Source: Hydrogenophaga crassostreae
GTDB taxonomy: Bacteria > Pseudomonadota > Gammaproteobacteria > Burkholderiales > Burkholderiaceae_C
NCBI RefSeq assembly: GCF_001761385.1
Contig: NZ_CP017476.1
Coordinates: 2,841,501-2,905,500, forward strand
DNA: 64,000 bases
Direction of reading: 5' to 3'
This document shows, in pieces, positions 63,024 to 64,000 of this stretch (positions are counted from its first letter, which is position 1; the number at the start of each line of letters is the position of its first letter). The notes beneath the pieces are model-generated. The model was not told the DNA's origin, searched no databases, and saw only the letters and a list, made by a program, of their open reading frames with translations. The translations under genes and the position numbers were made by a program.

Positions 63024-63317
63024 TCAGCAGCAGTCGCCGCCCTGTGCACAATCGCGTGGCCGCTCGGCCGCAGGCAAGGGGCAGCGGTTGACTTCAAAGG
63101 GCGACATCGACAACAGGGTGGTCAGGGCACTCGAGACCACGGTCGCCCCCCAAAACACAAAAAACGTCAGCGTATAAATCGCCTCACGCGACAAACCCAG
63201 GCTATGCCCCTGCCAATGCATTTCGCTTGGGTCAACAAACGCAAATACCAGCATTTCCAGCACCGCTGCCATCAAAAATGCTGGCCATACGATCCACATC
63301 CATCGCCGTGCCTTCAT
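63024..63317 (-). CDS. small two-helix membrane protein with Cys-rich C-terminus
   Basis: 97 residues: two membrane helices (WMWIVWPAFLMAAVLEMLVFAF; IYTLTFFVFWGATVVSSALTT) and a polar tail with Cys at NRCPLP and at RDCAQGGDCC. GAGGAGATCGAACC precedes the ATG. It follows the FixH-like gene by 46 bp on the same strand, so it is the last gene of a ccoG-fixH-orf unit. Function unknown; the terminal Cys cluster could bind a metal. Confidence 0.75.
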   Translation of the reverse strand: MKARRWMWIVWPAFLMAAVLEMLVFAFVDPSEMHWQGHSLGLSREAIYTLTFFVFWGATVVSSALTTLLSMSPFEVNRCPLPAAERPRDCAQGGDCC

Positions 63318-63363
63318 GGTTCGATCTCCTCGACTTCAGTCAAATGGGCTCTACCCTGCAGCC

Positions 63364-63651
63364 TTATTTCTCGACGGGTGCAACCTGGGTGGTGGCATGG
63401 TTGCGGGCCTGGGAAGCAGGCATCAAGTTGAACAATGCCGCTTCGCGAGCCTTGCCCTCCAGTGCCTGCGCTGCCTTCAAGTCATGTTCGTACTTTGCCT
63501 TGTCCAGAACCGGGTCCTGGTACTTCACAGCGATCACAGCGGTCACAAGGGCCGCCACCACCACCACGGCCGGACCACCAACCACCAGCCACATTTGAGG
63601 CACGCGCCACCAGGCAATAGGCGGCACGGGGTCGGTAGGGCTTGGTGTCAT
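63364..63651 (-). CDS. FixH-like small membrane protein
   Basis: 95 residues: a cytoplasmic PPIAWWRVPQMW, one membrane helix (LVVGGPAVVVVAALVTAVIAV), then a periplasmic tail with KYQDPVLDKAKYEHDLKAAQAL. The WW..W-helix-DPVL pattern matches short FixH/CcoH-type proteins of Comamonadaceae, though it is shorter than rhizobial FixH (about 160). The ATG at 63651 has GGAGAACTTC upstream. 31 bp after ccoG. Confidence 0.7.
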   Translation of the reverse strand: MTPSPTDPVPPIAWWRVPQMWLVVGGPAVVVVAALVTAVIAVKYQDPVLDKAKYEHDLKAAQALEGKAREAALFNLMPASQARNHATTQVAPVEK

Positions 63652-63682
63652 GAAGTTCTCCAGAAAAATATGTGATGTCGAA

Positions 63683-64000
63683 TCAGCGGGGAACCAGGAA
63701 GGCGGCCTTTTCAGAGACCTGGGCGACATCATCACCCATCGAATGGATATCGAAATGAATGGTATGCGAACCGGTCTCAGAAGAGTTGGGAGGAATCTGC
63801 ACCCTCAAAACAGCTGAGCGCACTTCCGTAGGCAAAACCGTGATCTCGGCTTCCGAAGCGATCTCGATACCAGGCAACCCACTCACAGAGATGGCGTAGG
63901 TTTGAGGCGACTCTGTGGCATTCATCACCTGCAGACGGAACACGTTTTCGATACGGCCCTGCTCCACCATGCGGGCCAGCGCGCCACGGTCACGGATGAC
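63683..64000 (-). CDS. ccoG: cytochrome c oxidase accessory protein CcoG, 5' part missing
   Basis: C-terminal 105 residues of CcoG/FixG, open to the right edge. VIRDRGALARMVEQGRIENVFRLQVMNATE followed by an Ig-like FixG C-terminal domain is diagnostic. The missing part would hold the membrane helices and two 4Fe-4S ferredoxin motifs. CcoG reduces Cu(II) for cbb3 oxidase assembly. The ccoNOQP genes probably lie beyond 64000. Confidence 0.9.
   Translation of the reverse strand, partial: VIRDRGALARMVEQGRIENVFRLQVMNATESPQTYAISVSGLPGIEIASEAEITVLPTEVRSAVLRVQIPPNSSETGSHTIHFDIHSMGDDVAQVSEKAAFLVPR

Overview
This 64 kb window is a stretch of chromosomal core genome from a betaproteobacterium, almost certainly Burkholderiales, family Comamonadaceae. 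The evidence is the gene order (rimP-nusA-infB-rbfA-truB-typA, iscRSUA-hscBA-fdx, thrS-infC-rpmI-rplT-pheST-ihfA-merR), an intracellular PHA depolymerase, a YejABEF-type peptide importer, an FNR/cco microaerobic cluster, and a moderately high GC content. The genus cannot be fixed from the sequence alone. I see no prophage, insertion sequence or CRISPR array. Five tRNA genes are present: Pro-TGG, Arg-TCT, Ser-GGA, Val-CAC and Pro-GGG.

Layout. 1-1629: 5' part of a FimV-like membrane protein, cut by the left edge. 1.7-8.9 kb: an acyl-CoA catabolic block (3-hydroxyacyl-CoA dehydrogenase, enoyl-CoA hydratase, Crp-type regulator, APH-type kinase, acyl-CoA dehydrogenase, an unknown, a GST). The kinase and dehydrogenase resemble the two halves of ACAD11, so the block may degrade 4-hydroxyacyl-CoAs. 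8.9-9.15 kb: two tRNAs. 9.2-20.4 kb, minus strand: the translation/transcription-factor operon, with a signal peptidase I inside it and a DMT transporter and a 3-hydroxyisobutyryl-CoA hydrolase at its tail. 20.5-27.4 kb: two small membrane proteins and yejABEF. 27.5-29.5 kb: fabI, a wrecked periplasmic-type DNA ligase pseudogene and a DUF465 gene. 29.6-35.6 kb: a PLP amino-acid decarboxylase, an NfeD/stomatin pair, tRNA-Ser, an MgtE transporter with a duplicated N-terminal module, and tRNA-Val. 35.7-42.2 kb: dnaQ and the complete isc operon, with an IscR-type site in front of iscR. 42.2-48.3 kb: uvrB, an aromatic/aspartate aminotransferase, phaZ, a frameshifted rnfB-like ferredoxin gene and tRNA-Pro. 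48.3-56.5 kb: merR, ihfA, pheTS, rplT, rpmI, infC (ATA start) and thrS. 56.5-60.6 kb: a small lipoprotein, aceA with an operator-rich promoter region, a DMT transporter and a SafE-like protein. 60.7-64 kb: hemN, fnr and the distal end of a cbb3-oxidase accessory cluster (a small Cys-rich protein, FixH-like, CcoG), cut by the right edge.

The most notable regulatory signals are these. (i) A 16-residue Thr-rich leader reading frame with its own Shine-Dalgarno lies ahead of an intrinsic terminator directly upstream of thrS; I am not aware of a described thrS attenuator of this kind. (ii) A similar terminator lies just upstream of pheS. (iii) A family of palindromic repeats sits directly after the stop codon of an upstream gene within three different operons. 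(iv) Paired perfect palindromes and a separate series of TTTC/GAAA dyads lie in front of aceA. (v) A perfect FNR box lies between hemN and fnr.
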